A DNA stretch of 64,000 nt from Rhodopseudomonas faecalis (GTDB lineage Bacteria; Pseudomonadota; Alphaproteobacteria; Rhizobiales; Xanthobacteraceae), in contig NZ_QJTI01000022.1 of NCBI RefSeq assembly GCF_003217325.1, positions 1 to 64,000 on the forward strand, in the 5' to 3' direction. Positions 27,083 through 37,097 of this stretch are shown one piece after another. The stretch's first letter is position 1, and each line of letters starts with the position of its first letter. A program made the translations under genes and the position numbers. The notes beneath the pieces are model-generated. The model searched no databases. It saw only the letters and a list, made by a program, of their open reading frames with translations, and was not told the DNA's origin.

Positions 27083-27373
27083 ATGCTTGTTTTGGTGACC
27101 TACGACGTGCGGACCAGCGAACCCGGCGGTCAGGCGCGGCTGCGGCGGGTGGCGCGCGCTTGCCAGGATTTTGGCCAGCGCGTGCAATATTCGGTATTCG
27201 AGATCGAGGTCGACCCGGCGCAATGGACCGCGCTGCGCGCGAGGCTGGAAAGCCTGATCGCGCCGCAGCACGACAGCCTGCGCTACTACTATCTCGGCGC
27301 CAATTGGCGCCGCCGCGTCGAACATGTCGGCGCCAAGCCCGCGACTGATTTTGGCGAGCCGTTGATCGTCTAA
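27083..27373 (+). CDS. cas2: Cas2, structural partner of Cas1 in spacer integration
   Basis: A 96-residue ferredoxin-like fold protein that starts MLVLVTYDVRT, with the conserved aspartate at residue 8, and continues with RVARACQDFGQRVQYSVFEIEV. It ends in a beta-strand (GEPLIV) used to contact Cas1. It is intact although cas1 upstream is frameshifted. A 105-bp gap separates it from cas1, longer than elsewhere in the operon. The CRISPR leader begins directly after its stop. Confidence 0.94.
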   Translation: MLVLVTYDVRTSEPGGQARLRRVARACQDFGQRVQYSVFEIEVDPAQWTALRARLESLIAPQHDSLRYYYLGANWRRRVEHVGAKPATDFGEPLIV

Positions 27374-27554
27374 AACCGCGCGCGAACCTCAAGCAGACGC
27401 GCCGAAGCCGGGACGTTCGCGCTGCGATAAATCAGGCCATTTCAGGTGTTTATCGCGCGAGCGGCCGATTTGGACATCGTCTCCCTCACCCAACGCCGAT
27501 ATTCGCGCGACGCGGACGATTTCACGCGCCACCACAATCGGTTATTGGTGGGGA
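27374..27554 (+). promoter_or_regulatory. CRISPR leader
   Basis: These 181 bases lie between the cas2 stop and the first repeat and contain no gene. Leader orientation is supported by the clean repeats at this end and by degenerate repeats near the far end (32924, 32990). It should hold the array promoter and the integration signals. No confident -35/-10 pair could be fixed by eye. Confidence 0.75.
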
Positions 27555-30500
27555 GTCGCTCCCCTCGCGGGAGCGTGGATCGAAACACGTATTCCGAGTT
27601 GAACCCAATCTCGATCGGATCGTCGCTCCCCTCGCGGGAGCGTGGATCGAAACGCCAACGGCGAGGACGTCGGCGCCGTGCTGATCAGGGTCGCTCCCCT
27701 CGCGGGAGCGTGGATCGAAACTTCCGAATATGCTCGATCTGCCTCATGGAGCGCAGTCGCTCCCCTCGCGGGAGCGTGGATCGAAACACCTGGGGTGCCA
27801 TCAGCAGAGAGAGCGCTTGCCAAGTCGCTCCCCTCGCGGGAGCGTGGATCGAAACCAAGAATGCCAACCTGAGAAGCATCACGACGCGCGTCGCTCCCCT
27901 CGCGGGAGCGTGGATCGAAACGCGTACTTGTCGCAGTCCCAACTCGCGAGGAAAGTCGCTCCCCTCGCGGGAGCGTGGATCGAAACGTTGCGTCTACTGT
28001 TCCTCCATAAACGGCCCTATCGTCGCTCCCCTCGCGGGAGCGTGGATCGAAACACATGCGCAGCGGCCAGCTTCCGGTTCGACGTGCGTCGCTCCCCTCG
28101 CGGGAGCGTGGATCGAAACATGGTCACCGGCGCGCTGGCGCACGAGGAGGGCAGTCGCTCCCCTCGCGGGAGCGTGGATCGAAACAGACCAAGCGATGCG
28201 ACATCCACGGGCGATCACCCGTCGCTCCCCTCGCGGGAGCGTGGATCGAAACATCGCGTAGCAGTTAGTGCAACCGGGCGATGTGAGTCGCTCCCCTCGC
28301 GGGAGCGTGGATCGAAACCGTCAACTCCTATCGAATAAATTTCCGGTAGCGGAGTCGCTCCCCTCGCGGGAGCGTGGATCGAAACATCGGCTACACCACG
28401 TCGCAAGCCGGATCGCCGGCGGTCGCTCCCCTCGCGGGAGCGTGGATCGAAACGGTCGGACGGTTGTCCCTTGCAATGCTGCTGCCGGTCGCTCCCCTCG
28501 CGGGAGCGTGGATCGAAACCTGAAGATGTGGAACTCGCTGACAGGTACATATTGTCGCTCCCCTCGCGGGAGCGTGGATCGAAACTGCATTTCGGCGCCC
28601 CTTTGCGCGATCAGTTACGGTCGCTCCCCTCGCGGGAGCGTGGATCGAAACATATCCGCGCGTGCTCGCCGACGTGGGCAGAAACGGTCGCTCCCCTCGC
28701 GGGAGCGTGGATCGAAACTTCTTGCAGATCGGAAATCTTGCCAGCCACGGCGTCGCTCCCCTCGCGGGAGCGTGGATCGAAACCTTCGCAGATCAAGGAT
28801 TATGCGGAGAATATCGATGTCGCTCCCCTCGCGGGAGCGTGGATCGAAACGGCGATTTCGTATCCGGAATGCTCGTCAGCGCGACGGTCGCTCCCCTCGC
28901 GGGAGCGTGGATCGAAACCCCGATGCTGAGGGCGGGCCGAACGGTAGCGACAAGTCGCTCCCCTCGCGGGAGCGTGGATCGAAACATCAGGGCGAAGAAC
29001 ATCCGGTGATGCCGGATATTGTCGCTCCCCTCGCGGGAGCGTGGATCGAAACCTCTATCAATTGAAAATGAAGTACCCGGGTGGAGTCGCTCCCCTCGCG
29101 GGAGCGTGGATCGAAACTGTCAGTGCGTGGTATTAAATTGGAGGGTTGATCGTCGCTCCCCTCGCGGGAGCGTGGATCGAAACAACGTCAGTTGCTTGCT
29201 CATGTCGTCACCTTGCTGGTCGCTCCCCTCGCGGGAGCGTGGATCGAAACGACGCGATCGGCAAACCCAAGAGCCACGGCGCGCGTCGCTCCCCTCGCGG
29301 GAGCGTGGATCGAAACATCAGCGATCTTGGTTGCGGTGCCGAACTTGCCAGTCGCTCCCCTCGCGGGAGCGTGGATCGAAACGCCAACGCGGCTTCAATC
29401 GCGATCCGTGCCTCGAGTCGCTCCCCTCGCGGGAGCGTGGATCGAAACGAGCGCACGGCCGCGCCGTGGTGCAGACGCCGTGGCGTCGCTCCCCTCGCGG
29501 GAGCGTGGATCGAAACCGGCCGGTGGCGTGCTGCTAACCGCTGGAATCGACGTCGCTCCCCTCGCGGGAGCGTGGATCGAAACGCGTCGGCGAGTTTCTT
29601 TCCCGCCATCTCGAAGTGTCGCTCCCCTCGCGGGAGCGTGGATCGAAACATGGATCAACGGATAGCGACGGATGGAGAGGATTGTCGCTCCCCTCGCGGG
29701 AGCGTGGATCGAAACCCAGTCGATCGATCGCGAACGACCAACCACAGGAAGTCGCTCCCCTCGCGGGAGCGTGGATCGAAACCTGGCCCGCCGATCAATT
29801 CAGCCATTCGTCGTCGGTCGCTCCCCTCGCGGGAGCGTGGATCGAAACAGCTGTCCATCGCGATTGATCCGGACCAGCAATGTCGCTCCCCTCGCGGGAG
29901 CGTGGATCGAGACTCCGCAGTCGATAGCCCCTGTGCAAAATCGAACCGTCGCTCCCCTCGCGGGAGCGTGGATCGAAACGGCACCGCCGCTGACCTTTCG
30001 GACTTCGCTGGTGTGTCGCTCCCCTCGCGGGAGCGTGGATCGAAACGTTGCAGAGGTTGGTGTTGACGGGCTATCGCTGGTCGCTCCCCTCGCGGGAGCG
30101 TGGATCGAAACCCCAGTTTCCGCAGAGGTCAACCCATTGTCGCCACGTCGCTCCCCTCGCGGGAGCGTGGATCGAAACTGGAATGGAATAATGCGGTCGC
30201 CAAGGCTGCGCGTCGCTCCCCTCGCGGGAGCGTGGATCGAAACTTGACCGGCAAGGGCTGGATCAGCGCTGAGAACGTCGCTCCCCTCGCGGGAGCGTGG
30301 ATCGAAACAAGTTGCTGGATGAAGGTACGCACGAGGAAGTATTGTCGCTCCCCTCGCGGGAGCGTGGATCGAAACATTGGCCGCAGCATGTCGCATATCG
30401 CTGCTTACCGTCGCTCCCCTCGCGGGAGCGTGGATCGAAACGGTCGAAGATGGGATTGAATTTCTCAAGTCGTACGGTCGCTCCCCTCGCGGGAGCGTGG

Positions 30501-33154
30501 ATCGAAACACCACCACGACTGGCAAGCGCCGGTTGGTTGTGGTCGCTCCCCTCGCGGGAGCGTGGATCGAAACCAACATTGTGACGGTGTAAGTCATGGC
30601 GAATGTAACGTCGCTCCCCTCGCGGGAGCGTGGATCGAAACGACCCACGTTTGACCGGGTGCAAGTTGACGAACGGTCGCTCCCCTCGCGGGAGCGTGGA
30701 TCGAAACGCCGAACTACCTGGGATTTTGCAGGTGACGGTCGTCGCTCCCCTCGCGGGAGCGTGGATCGAAACGGCTGATAGAAATACGGAAGACCAATTG
30801 ATCCGTCGTCGCTCCCCTCGCGGGAGCGTGGATCGAAACCAGCCAAAGTAGTAATTATCAGTATAGCCATCTACTCGCTCCCCTCGCGGGAGCGTGGATC
30901 GAAACAAGGAACGCTGTGCGCCGGCTGCACACCCTCAGATGGTCGCTCCCCTCGCGGGAGCGTGGATCGAAACTCGTTCTCAATCCGATAGATCAGCATG
31001 TCAGTCAGTCGCTCCCCTCGCGGGAGCGTGGATCGAAACCACTACAACACCGGCGCAATCAAGCGGGCGTCGTGGTCGCTCCCCTCGCGGGAGCGTGGAT
31101 CGAAACTTCCGGGTGTACCCATGGCGGGGGCCTCTTGTTGTCGCTCCCCTCGCGGGAGCGTGGATCGAAACGAGCCGATGGAAGCGATGCTGCTGGCCAA
31201 GGCACGTCGCTCCCCTCGCGGGAGCGTGGATCGAAACGGCGACATCGCGCCCGAGACGGGTCAGCGTTGCGGTCGCTCCCCTCGCGGGAGCGTGGATCGA
31301 AACCAGCCAAAGTAGTAATTATCAGTATAGCCATCTAGTCGCTCCCCTCGCGGGAGCGTGGATCGAAACGGCTATTTCGGCGAAGGCGAAGGCTACGGCG
31401 AAGGGTCGCTCCCCTCGCGGGAGCGTGGATCGAAACATGGCGTCCTGCGGGCCTTTCAGCCGGCGGATGGTCGCTCCCCTCGCGGGAGCGTGGATCGAAA
31501 CCCGTCGCAGGGCGATCAGTACTGGATCGAGCTGGTCGCTCCCCTCGCGGGAGCGTGGATCGAAACCCGTATTTCCCAGAGATTCTGAAGGCGCTGTCGC
31601 GTCGCTCCCCTCGCGGGAGCGTGGATCGAAACGCGGACGGGCAGGCCGGTCGCAAGTGACCACGCGTCGCTCCCCTCGCGGGAGCGTGGATCGAAACATG
31701 CCTGCCGGCGGCCGAGCGCTATCGAGGTAGCCGGTCGCTCCCCTCGCGGGAGCGTGGATCGAAACCGGTGCTGGAGGTTGCTTTGAGCAGCGCCAGCGAG
31801 TCGCTCCCCTCGCGGGAGCGTGGATCGAAACTGTTGCGATCTTCGTTTGTCGGCTGATAGGGCGGTCGCTCCCCTCGCGGGAGCGTGGATCGAAACAGTC
31901 CCTCCGAAATTGGGTGTCGAGACCGTCATCGTCGCTCCCCTCGCGGGAGCGTGGATCGAAACGTTGTCGATCAGGATCGGAGTGCGGTGGGCTGGGTGTC
32001 GCTCCCCTCGCGGGAGCGTGGATCGAAACACGACGACGCCCCATCGGCGGGAGGGACGCCATGTCGCTCCCCTCGCGGGAGCGTGGATCGAAATTTCTAC
32101 GACCCGCGCTCGGTGAAGTCGGATTTCGTCGCTCCCCTCGCGGGAGCGTGGATCGAAATCGGGCACTCGGAAAGGGCACGCATCACCAGGGCGACGTCGC
32201 TCCCCTCGCGGGAGCGTGGATCGAAACCAGTTCGAGCGCGCCGAATTTACAGATTTGCAGCGTCGCTCCCCTCGCGGGAGCGTGGATCGAAACGGCGTCT
32301 CTGTGCTGAGATACTTGGTGTTGGTCGTCGCTCCCCTCGCGGGAGCGTGGATCGAAACCCCACCTTCCGTTTTGGAGCGCCCTGAAATGAAAGTCGCTCC
32401 CCTCGCGGGAGCGTGGATCGAAACGTGACGAGGAAGTAATTGCCGCGAAGATCGCCGCGTCGCTCCCCTCGCGGGAGCGTGGATCGAAACCATACATGGC
32501 GAAAAGCCTTTTGGCCGCCGTCCAGTCGCTCCCCTCGCGGGAGCGTGGATCGAAACAGTTTGACCTGGACGGGCGGACCGGAGCGACGTTGTCGCTCCCC
32601 TCGCGGGAGCGTGGATCGAAACTCCTGGCTGGCGGTGGAGCGCTTGCCACAGGGTTGTCGCTCCCCTCGCGGGAGCGTGGATCGAAACCGGTCCATGGCG
32701 CGCAACTATTCGCTCAAGATCGATGTCGCTCCCCTCGCGGGAGCGTGGATCGAAACTGACTTTCCAGCACATGAGAGGGCGAGTCGGCGTGTCGCTCCCC
32801 TCGCGGGAGCGTGGATCGAAACGTCCCAGGTAAGCCCAAGAGCAGCCATCATCGCCTGTCGCTCCCCTCGCGGGAGCGTGGATCGAAACTCTTGCCAGCC
32901 AACTTGCGCTCAGTCGTCTTAATGTCGCTCCCCTCGCGGGAGTGTGGATCGAAACGGGTGGAAGCCGTCAACCTATGCTTCTCACGAGAGTCGCTCCCCT
33001 CGCGGGAGCGTGGATCGAGACCTCAGCGCGCTCGATGCGCTCAATGATGGCCCGAAGTCGCTCCCCTCGCGGGAGCGTGGATCGAAACAGCGCGGCTTCC
33101 AAGTCAACCAAACGTGGCGACGGTCGCTCCCCTCGCGGGAGCGTGGATCGAAAC
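27555..33154 (+). CRISPR. Type I-C CRISPR array, 85 repeats and 84 spacers
   Basis: A 32-base repeat, starting GTCGCTCCCC and ending GGATCGAAAC, was followed by hand from 27555 to 33123, giving 85 copies with spacers of 33-36 bases (period 65-68). CGCTCCC pairs with GGGAGCG to form a 7-bp stem around CTCGC. The expected Cas5c-made 5' handle is the last 11 bases. Variant repeats: 29882 and 32990 (A30G), 30874 (G1C), 32063 and 32128 (C32T), 32924 (C20T); all others read as identical. The spacer at 30840-30873 is repeated exactly at 31304-31337. Transcription is expected from the leader on the left. Confidence 0.98.
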
Positions 33155-33257
33155 ACTATAGCTAGCCAAGAACGATTTCACTCCGACGTTAGCAACGCAC
33201 AATGAATAGGCTAAGATGACATTCCTCACTTCTAATATTGCACACGTAGAGGACACA

Positions 33258-33944
33258 ATGTTGAAAAGACTTTCAGCTGAATTTATTGGTACTTACTGGC
33301 TTGTCTTCGGAGGTTGCGGCAGCGCGGTCTTGGCTGCGGGCTTCCCACAATTGGGTATCGGCTTCGCTGGCGTCGCGCTTGCCTTTGGCTTGACGGTGCT
33401 GACCATGGCTTATGCCGTGGGCGGGATTTCGGGGGGACATTTCAACCCGGCGGTTTCTCTCGGACTGTTAATCGCCGGCCGTTTCGACTGGAAGGAGCTT
33501 TTTCCCTACTGGATCGTTCAGGTCATCGGGGGGCTCGCGGCCGCCGCGTCGCTTTACGCTATCGCGAGTGGCGCGCCCGGTTTCGCGCCCAACGGCTTCG
33601 CGTCCAACGGCTACGGCGCGCTGTCGCCCGGACATTACAGCTTGGCCTCGTGCCTTCTGATTGAGGTCATTCTAACATCAGGTTTTCTGATTGTTATCCT
33701 CGGCGCGACCTCAAAAGCCGCTCCGGCCGGCTTTGCCCCGCTCGCTATCGGGCTCGCCCTGACACTGATTCATCTGGTCTCAATTCCCGTAACTAACACC
33801 TCAGTTAATCCCGCACGTTCAACAGCGGTGGCCTTCTTCGCACAGACGGACGCGGTCGGGCAGCTCTGGTTGTTCTGGATCGCGCCGCTGATCGGCGGTC
33901 TGCTCGGCGGCCTGATTTGGAGATTCGTGCTGTCGCGCGAATAA
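33258..33944 (+). CDS. aqpZ: Aquaporin Z-type water channel
   Basis: A 228-residue MIP-family channel with six membrane segments. The two pore half-helix motifs are present as [11 protein letters not shown] and [10 protein letters not shown]. The histidine-containing selectivity segment [15 protein letters not shown] is typical of water-selective AqpZ rather than glycerol facilitators. The ATG at 33258 follows AGAGGA. The frame opens at 33216 but without family residues. The 5' part is clearly richer in A and T than the neighbours. It starts 103 bp after the last CRISPR repeat and has no visible link to CRISPR function. Confidence 0.92.
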   Translation: MLKRLSAEFIGTYWLVFGGCGSAVLAAGFPQLGIGFAGVALAFGLTVLTMAYAVGGISGGHFNPAVSLGLLIAGRFDWKELFPYWIVQVIGGLAAAASLYAIASGAPGFAPNGFASNGYGALSPGHYSLASCLLIEVILTSGFLIVILGATSKAAPAGFAPLAIGLALTLIHLVSIPVTNTSVNPARSTAVAFFAQTDAVGQLWLFWIAPLIGGLLGGLIWRFVLSRE

Positions 33945-33972
33945 GTTCCGCCCCCCCTTGGGCCGGCACGCC

Positions 33973-34074
33973 GATCGCGTTGTCGAGCGAAGTGGATCGC
34001 GGTTCGCGTCAAGAAAGCGCGTCATAATATAAAGTTAGAGCTTCGGTTCGGATTCCATCAGAACCGAAGCTCCA
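33973..34074. repeat. Interspersed intergenic repeat, family B, copy 1
   Basis: A roughly 100-bp element starting GATCGCGTTGTCGAGCGAAG and ending in a perfect hairpin GAGCTTCGGTTC (34038-34049) / GAACCGAAGCTC (34061-34072). A diverged copy lies at 53137-53241. The remainder of the 33945-34344 gap, between aqpZ and the tRNA, shows no gene. Confidence 0.75.
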
Positions 34075-34344
34075 ACGGGTCGATCAGTGCAACCTTCGCA
34101 TCGGCGGTGATAAACTCGCCGGGCGGTCCCGCCGGTGAGGCGAGGATAAGGCCGCGGCAATTGCCGTCATCAATCGACCAATCCGAGTCAGCCCTTAACG
34201 GTGCAGTAGAAAATAATCTCTTTGGCAACGATCGACGACCCAGCCTTCATCGCACGCGAAAGATATCTCCCATCACGCATCGGCGGTCAGGGAGCTGCGG
34301 AAAAGACGTTTTGGGGGGAAGGCTTTGGGTTTGCTTTAGGCGAC

Positions 34345-34434
34345 TGGCGGAGAGGGAGGGATTCGAACCCCCGATAGGCTTGCACCTATGCCGCATTTCG
34401 AGTGCGGTGCATTCAACCACTCTGCCACCTCTCC
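34345..34434 (-). tRNA. tRNA-Ser (anticodon CGA)
   Basis: Read on the minus strand, the 90-base gene begins GGAGAGGTGGCAGAGTGG and ends with a paired CCTCTCC and an encoded CCA. The anticodon loop CTCGAAA gives CGA, reading UCG serine codons. A long variable arm and the T-loop GGTTCGAATCC identify a class II serine tRNA. Its 3' end faces aqpZ and the CRISPR locus. Confidence 0.96.
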
Positions 34435-34753
34435 GCGGGCGCAGGTCCGGGCGGCACAGCCGCCCGAGGTCAGGCGCTCTTCTAGGCGAGCGCGGCGCAA
34501 CAGACAAGATCGGCGGCACGATATTTTCGCGCTGGTCTCGGGGATATTTTTCGCCCAGGGCGATTTTGGCCCTTCCGACGCGGCAAGGACGGCGGCTTGG
34601 CCGGTCAGGCAGGCAATTGCGCCCATCGGCGGGCGGCGGTCGAGGCTTAACCGGCGGCACGCCCCTTACGCCGCACCTCTCGTCGGTAGCCAATGCTTCG
34701 CTGCGCGCGCCTCGCCGCGAAGCTGGGCGGCCGAGACGCCATGTGGCCCATTC
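34435..34753. other. Intergenic region upstream of tRNA-Ser
   Basis: About 320 bp between the tRNA 5' end and the stop of the ROK-like gene. I see no credible open frame. It should contain the tRNA promoter, but no convincing -35/-10 pair was identified. Confidence 0.4.
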
Positions 34754-35887
34754 TCACGCCTCGGCGTCGGTCTTGTCCTTTTCCTTGTCTTTCTCCTTGT
34801 CCTTCTCCTTGGCCTTTTTCGGCTTGTCCTTGGTGCGGCGGTTGGTGAAGCGGGCGTTGCCAAGCCCGGTGCCGATGGTCAGCACGCCCCAGCGCTGAAA
34901 TTCCTGCATAAATGGCACTTCGCTGAGGCCCTGCGCGACGCCGTCATTATGCATCAGCACCGCGGTATCGTGGCCGCCAATGCGCGGGATGCCTTCGACC
35001 AGGCTGGTCGGCAGGTGAAAACGGCTGCTTTCCCAATTGCCCGGCAGGTTTTGCGCGCCCTTTTCGATCGCGCCGTCGGCGTTGATCACCCCGGGACAGG
35101 AAATGCCGATAAACGGCGCCATTTTCAGCCCCTCAGCCTCGGCGGCGGCCAGCAGCTCCTTCAGCATCTTGATCAGCCGCTTGACCGCCCCTTCCCGGGT
35201 CGGCTCGTCATCGGCGTGGCGCCACAGCTCGGAGCGCCACACCTTGGCCTTCGACAGATCGGCGGCCTTCTTCTGCCGGGTTTCGACCACCCCGCAGCGG
35301 ATGTTGGAGCCGCCAATATCGACCGCCAGGATCGCGTCATGGGCCTCCAAAATCCAGGACGGCGCCAGATGCAGGCAGCCGATCAGCCCGGCCTCGTCCG
35401 GATCAAACCGGATCGGCACCAGATCGACCTTGGAGCCTTCTGATCGCAGGATGATTTCGGCCCGCGCGATCGCCAGCTCGCCGATCCGGCTGGCCCGGAA
35501 ACCGCCGCCGACCACGATGCATTCGGTGTCCGCCCAGGCTTTGCTCTTCATGAAGCGCCGGGTGACATAGGCCAGCTCGCCGGCAAAATCCTCAATTGCC
35601 GAATGCACCACCGCGGCGGCATCGACATCGTCGCCGGTCAAAATGGCGTCGAGCTCGGCCTTGCCGATCGCCTCGGTCGCGACCTTGCCGAACGGATCCT
35701 GGCCGCTTTTGCGCAGCGGCTTGCGCCAGCCTTCCAGGATTGCCTGAAACGCGCCCTTGCAGGCCCGGTCGCCCAAAAAGCCGTCGTCGTCCTTGAGTTC
35801 GATATTGTAACTGTCGACCTCGACCGAAGGCAGCCGGGTGGCGCCGTGCTGACCGATGCCGGTGACGGGCTGGGTCTCATCGCTCAT
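34754..35887 (-). CDS. ROK-like sugar-kinase-fold protein with permuted motif order
   Basis: A 377-residue protein from ATG 35887. The phosphate-binding motif LAVDIGGSNIRCGVV, normally at the N-terminus of ROK proteins, lies at about 187-201. It is followed by GISCPGVINADGAIEKG, the HNDGVAQG acidic motif and TIGTGLG. The GGG motif normally near the C-terminus (IVVGGGFRASRIGELA) is instead at about 124-139. The chain therefore looks circularly permuted. The tail is a low-complexity K/E/D repeat (about 352-377). The phosphoryl acceptor is unknown. The open frame to 36013 is less likely coding. Confidence 0.8.
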   Translation of the reverse strand: MSDETQPVTGIGQHGATRLPSVEVDSYNIELKDDDGFLGDRACKGAFQAILEGWRKPLRKSGQDPFGKVATEAIGKAELDAILTGDDVDAAAVVHSAIEDFAGELAYVTRRFMKSKAWADTECIVVGGGFRASRIGELAIARAEIILRSEGSKVDLVPIRFDPDEAGLIGCLHLAPSWILEAHDAILAVDIGGSNIRCGVVETRQKKAADLSKAKVWRSELWRHADDEPTREGAVKRLIKMLKELLAAAEAEGLKMAPFIGISCPGVINADGAIEKGAQNLPGNWESSRFHLPTSLVEGIPRIGGHDTAVLMHNDGVAQGLSEVPFMQEFQRWGVLTIGTGLGNARFTNRRTKDKPKKAKEKDKEKDKEKDKTDAEA

Positions 35888-36248
35888 GCCGCAGGTCCTC
35901 GCTCCTTCAGGACCGGGACAACCAGCTCGGAACCCTTTGGTTGCAGGGCGCGGGCGTGGCCCATAATCGGCCCGGCAAGCCGCCGCATGATGCAGTTGCG
36001 CTTGACTCGCCACATCACCCCCCTATAACGGCGAGGTCCGGCGCAGGCCCTGCTTGCGCCGTCGTTTATGTTTTGCCAAGCGCATTGCACGAACGGTCCA
36101 TGACCGCCCTCTGGGCGGCCAGGAAATTCCGCTGGCCGATCAAGCCTGTGGCAGCCGCCACGCCCCGATCAGCCGTCACGTAACGACTGAACAAGAAGAC
36201 AACCCGGAACCATCCGAGGTTGGAACCGAACACAAAGGACCTAAAAGG

Positions 36249-36632
36249 ATGTTCGCAGTCATCAAGACCGGGGGCCGCCAATACCGCGTCGCTCCGGATG
36301 ATGTTCTCGAGATTGGCAAGATCGCCGGCGACGTCGGCACGATCGTGCAGCTTGGTGAAGTGCTGGTGCTGGGCGGAGATACGCCGGTGCTGGGCGCGCC
36401 GACGGTTGCCGGTGCTTCGGTTGCGGCCGAAGTGCTCGACCACAAGCGCGGCCCGAAAGTGATCGCGTTCAAGAAGCGCCGCCGCAAGCACTCCAAGCGC
36501 AAGCGTGGCTATCGCGACGAAATCACCGTGCTGCGGATCACCGAGATCCTGGCCGACGGCAAGCAGCCCTCGATCGGTCCGCGTGGTCCGAAGGTGGCCA
36601 AGCCCGCTGCCAGCGATAACGCTGCGGCCTAA
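36249..36632 (+). CDS. rplU: Large ribosomal subunit protein bL21
   Basis: A 127-residue ribosomal protein starting MFAVIKTGGRQYRVAPDD at ATG 36249, directly after AAAGG. The basic segment KKRRRKHSKRKRGYRDEITVLRI binds 23S rRNA. An alanine-rich tail beyond RITEIL is common in alphaproteobacteria. rpmA follows after 64 bp in the usual rplU-rpmA order. The open frame upstream to 36054 is not conserved. Confidence 0.97.
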   Translation: MFAVIKTGGRQYRVAPDDVLEIGKIAGDVGTIVQLGEVLVLGGDTPVLGAPTVAGASVAAEVLDHKRGPKVIAFKKRRRKHSKRKRGYRDEITVLRITEILADGKQPSIGPRGPKVAKPAASDNAAA

Positions 36633-36696
36633 CCGATTTGAGATGATTCCGTCACGGAATTGATCTAGGACATCCAGCGAGTTTTGGAGACGAGCG

Positions 36697-36966
36697 ATGG
36701 CTCATAAAAAGGCAGGCGGTTCATCCCGCAACGGTCGCGACTCGGCGGGCAAGCGCCTCGGCGTGAAGGCCTATGGCGGCGAACGCGTCATTCCCGGCAA
36801 CATTATCGTGCGTCAGCGCGGCACCCAGTGGCACCCCGGCCTCAACGTCGGCATGGGCACTGACCACACTTTGTTCGCCAAGATCGAAGGCCGCGTTGAG
36901 TTCCGCGCCAAAGGCAACGGCCGCACTTTCGTGTCGGTTCTTCCGATCGTAGCCGCGGCCGAATAG
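36697..36966 (+). CDS. rpmA: Large ribosomal subunit protein bL27
   Basis: An 89-residue protein with the classic N-terminus [20 protein letters not shown], which reaches toward the peptidyl-transferase centre. [21 protein letters not shown] follows mid-protein. It is co-transcribed with rplU. A strong hairpin terminator lies 60 bp after the stop. Confidence 0.97.
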   Translation: MAHKKAGGSSRNGRDSAGKRLGVKAYGGERVIPGNIIVRQRGTQWHPGLNVGMGTDHTLFAKIEGRVEFRAKGNGRTFVSVLPIVAAAE

Positions 36967-37026
36967 ACGGTGGACATACAAGCGTCCGCCGGGTCCTGTT
37001 GAACCGGCGGAGCACCCAAGGGCTCC

Positions 37027-37057
37027 AAGGGGAGGCGGGATACCCGGCCTCCCCTTT
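37027..37057 (+). terminator. Rho-independent terminator after rplU-rpmA
   Basis: AAGGGGAGGC pairs with GCCTCCCCTT, extended by GGG/CCC around a short loop, and is followed by TTTT at the stem end. It closes the ribosomal protein operon. Confidence 0.8.
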
Positions 37058-37097
37058 TCGTTGATGCCAGGCGCATCACCTCTGCAGGAGCCCCGCA

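Noticed and set aside
27446-33205. Many long open frames on both strands across the CRISPR array, encoding repeated peptides such as RSPRGSVDRN and FDPRSREGSD
   Set aside because: They are produced by the stop-free 32-base repeat. Spacer lengths of 33-36 bases shift the frame irregularly and there are no ribosome binding sites, so these are not proteins.
34345-34434. Direct repeat of the tRNA-Ser 3' end marking an integrated island
   Set aside because: I found no second copy of the tRNA 3' segment near the other end of the cas locus, and no integrase gene in the window.
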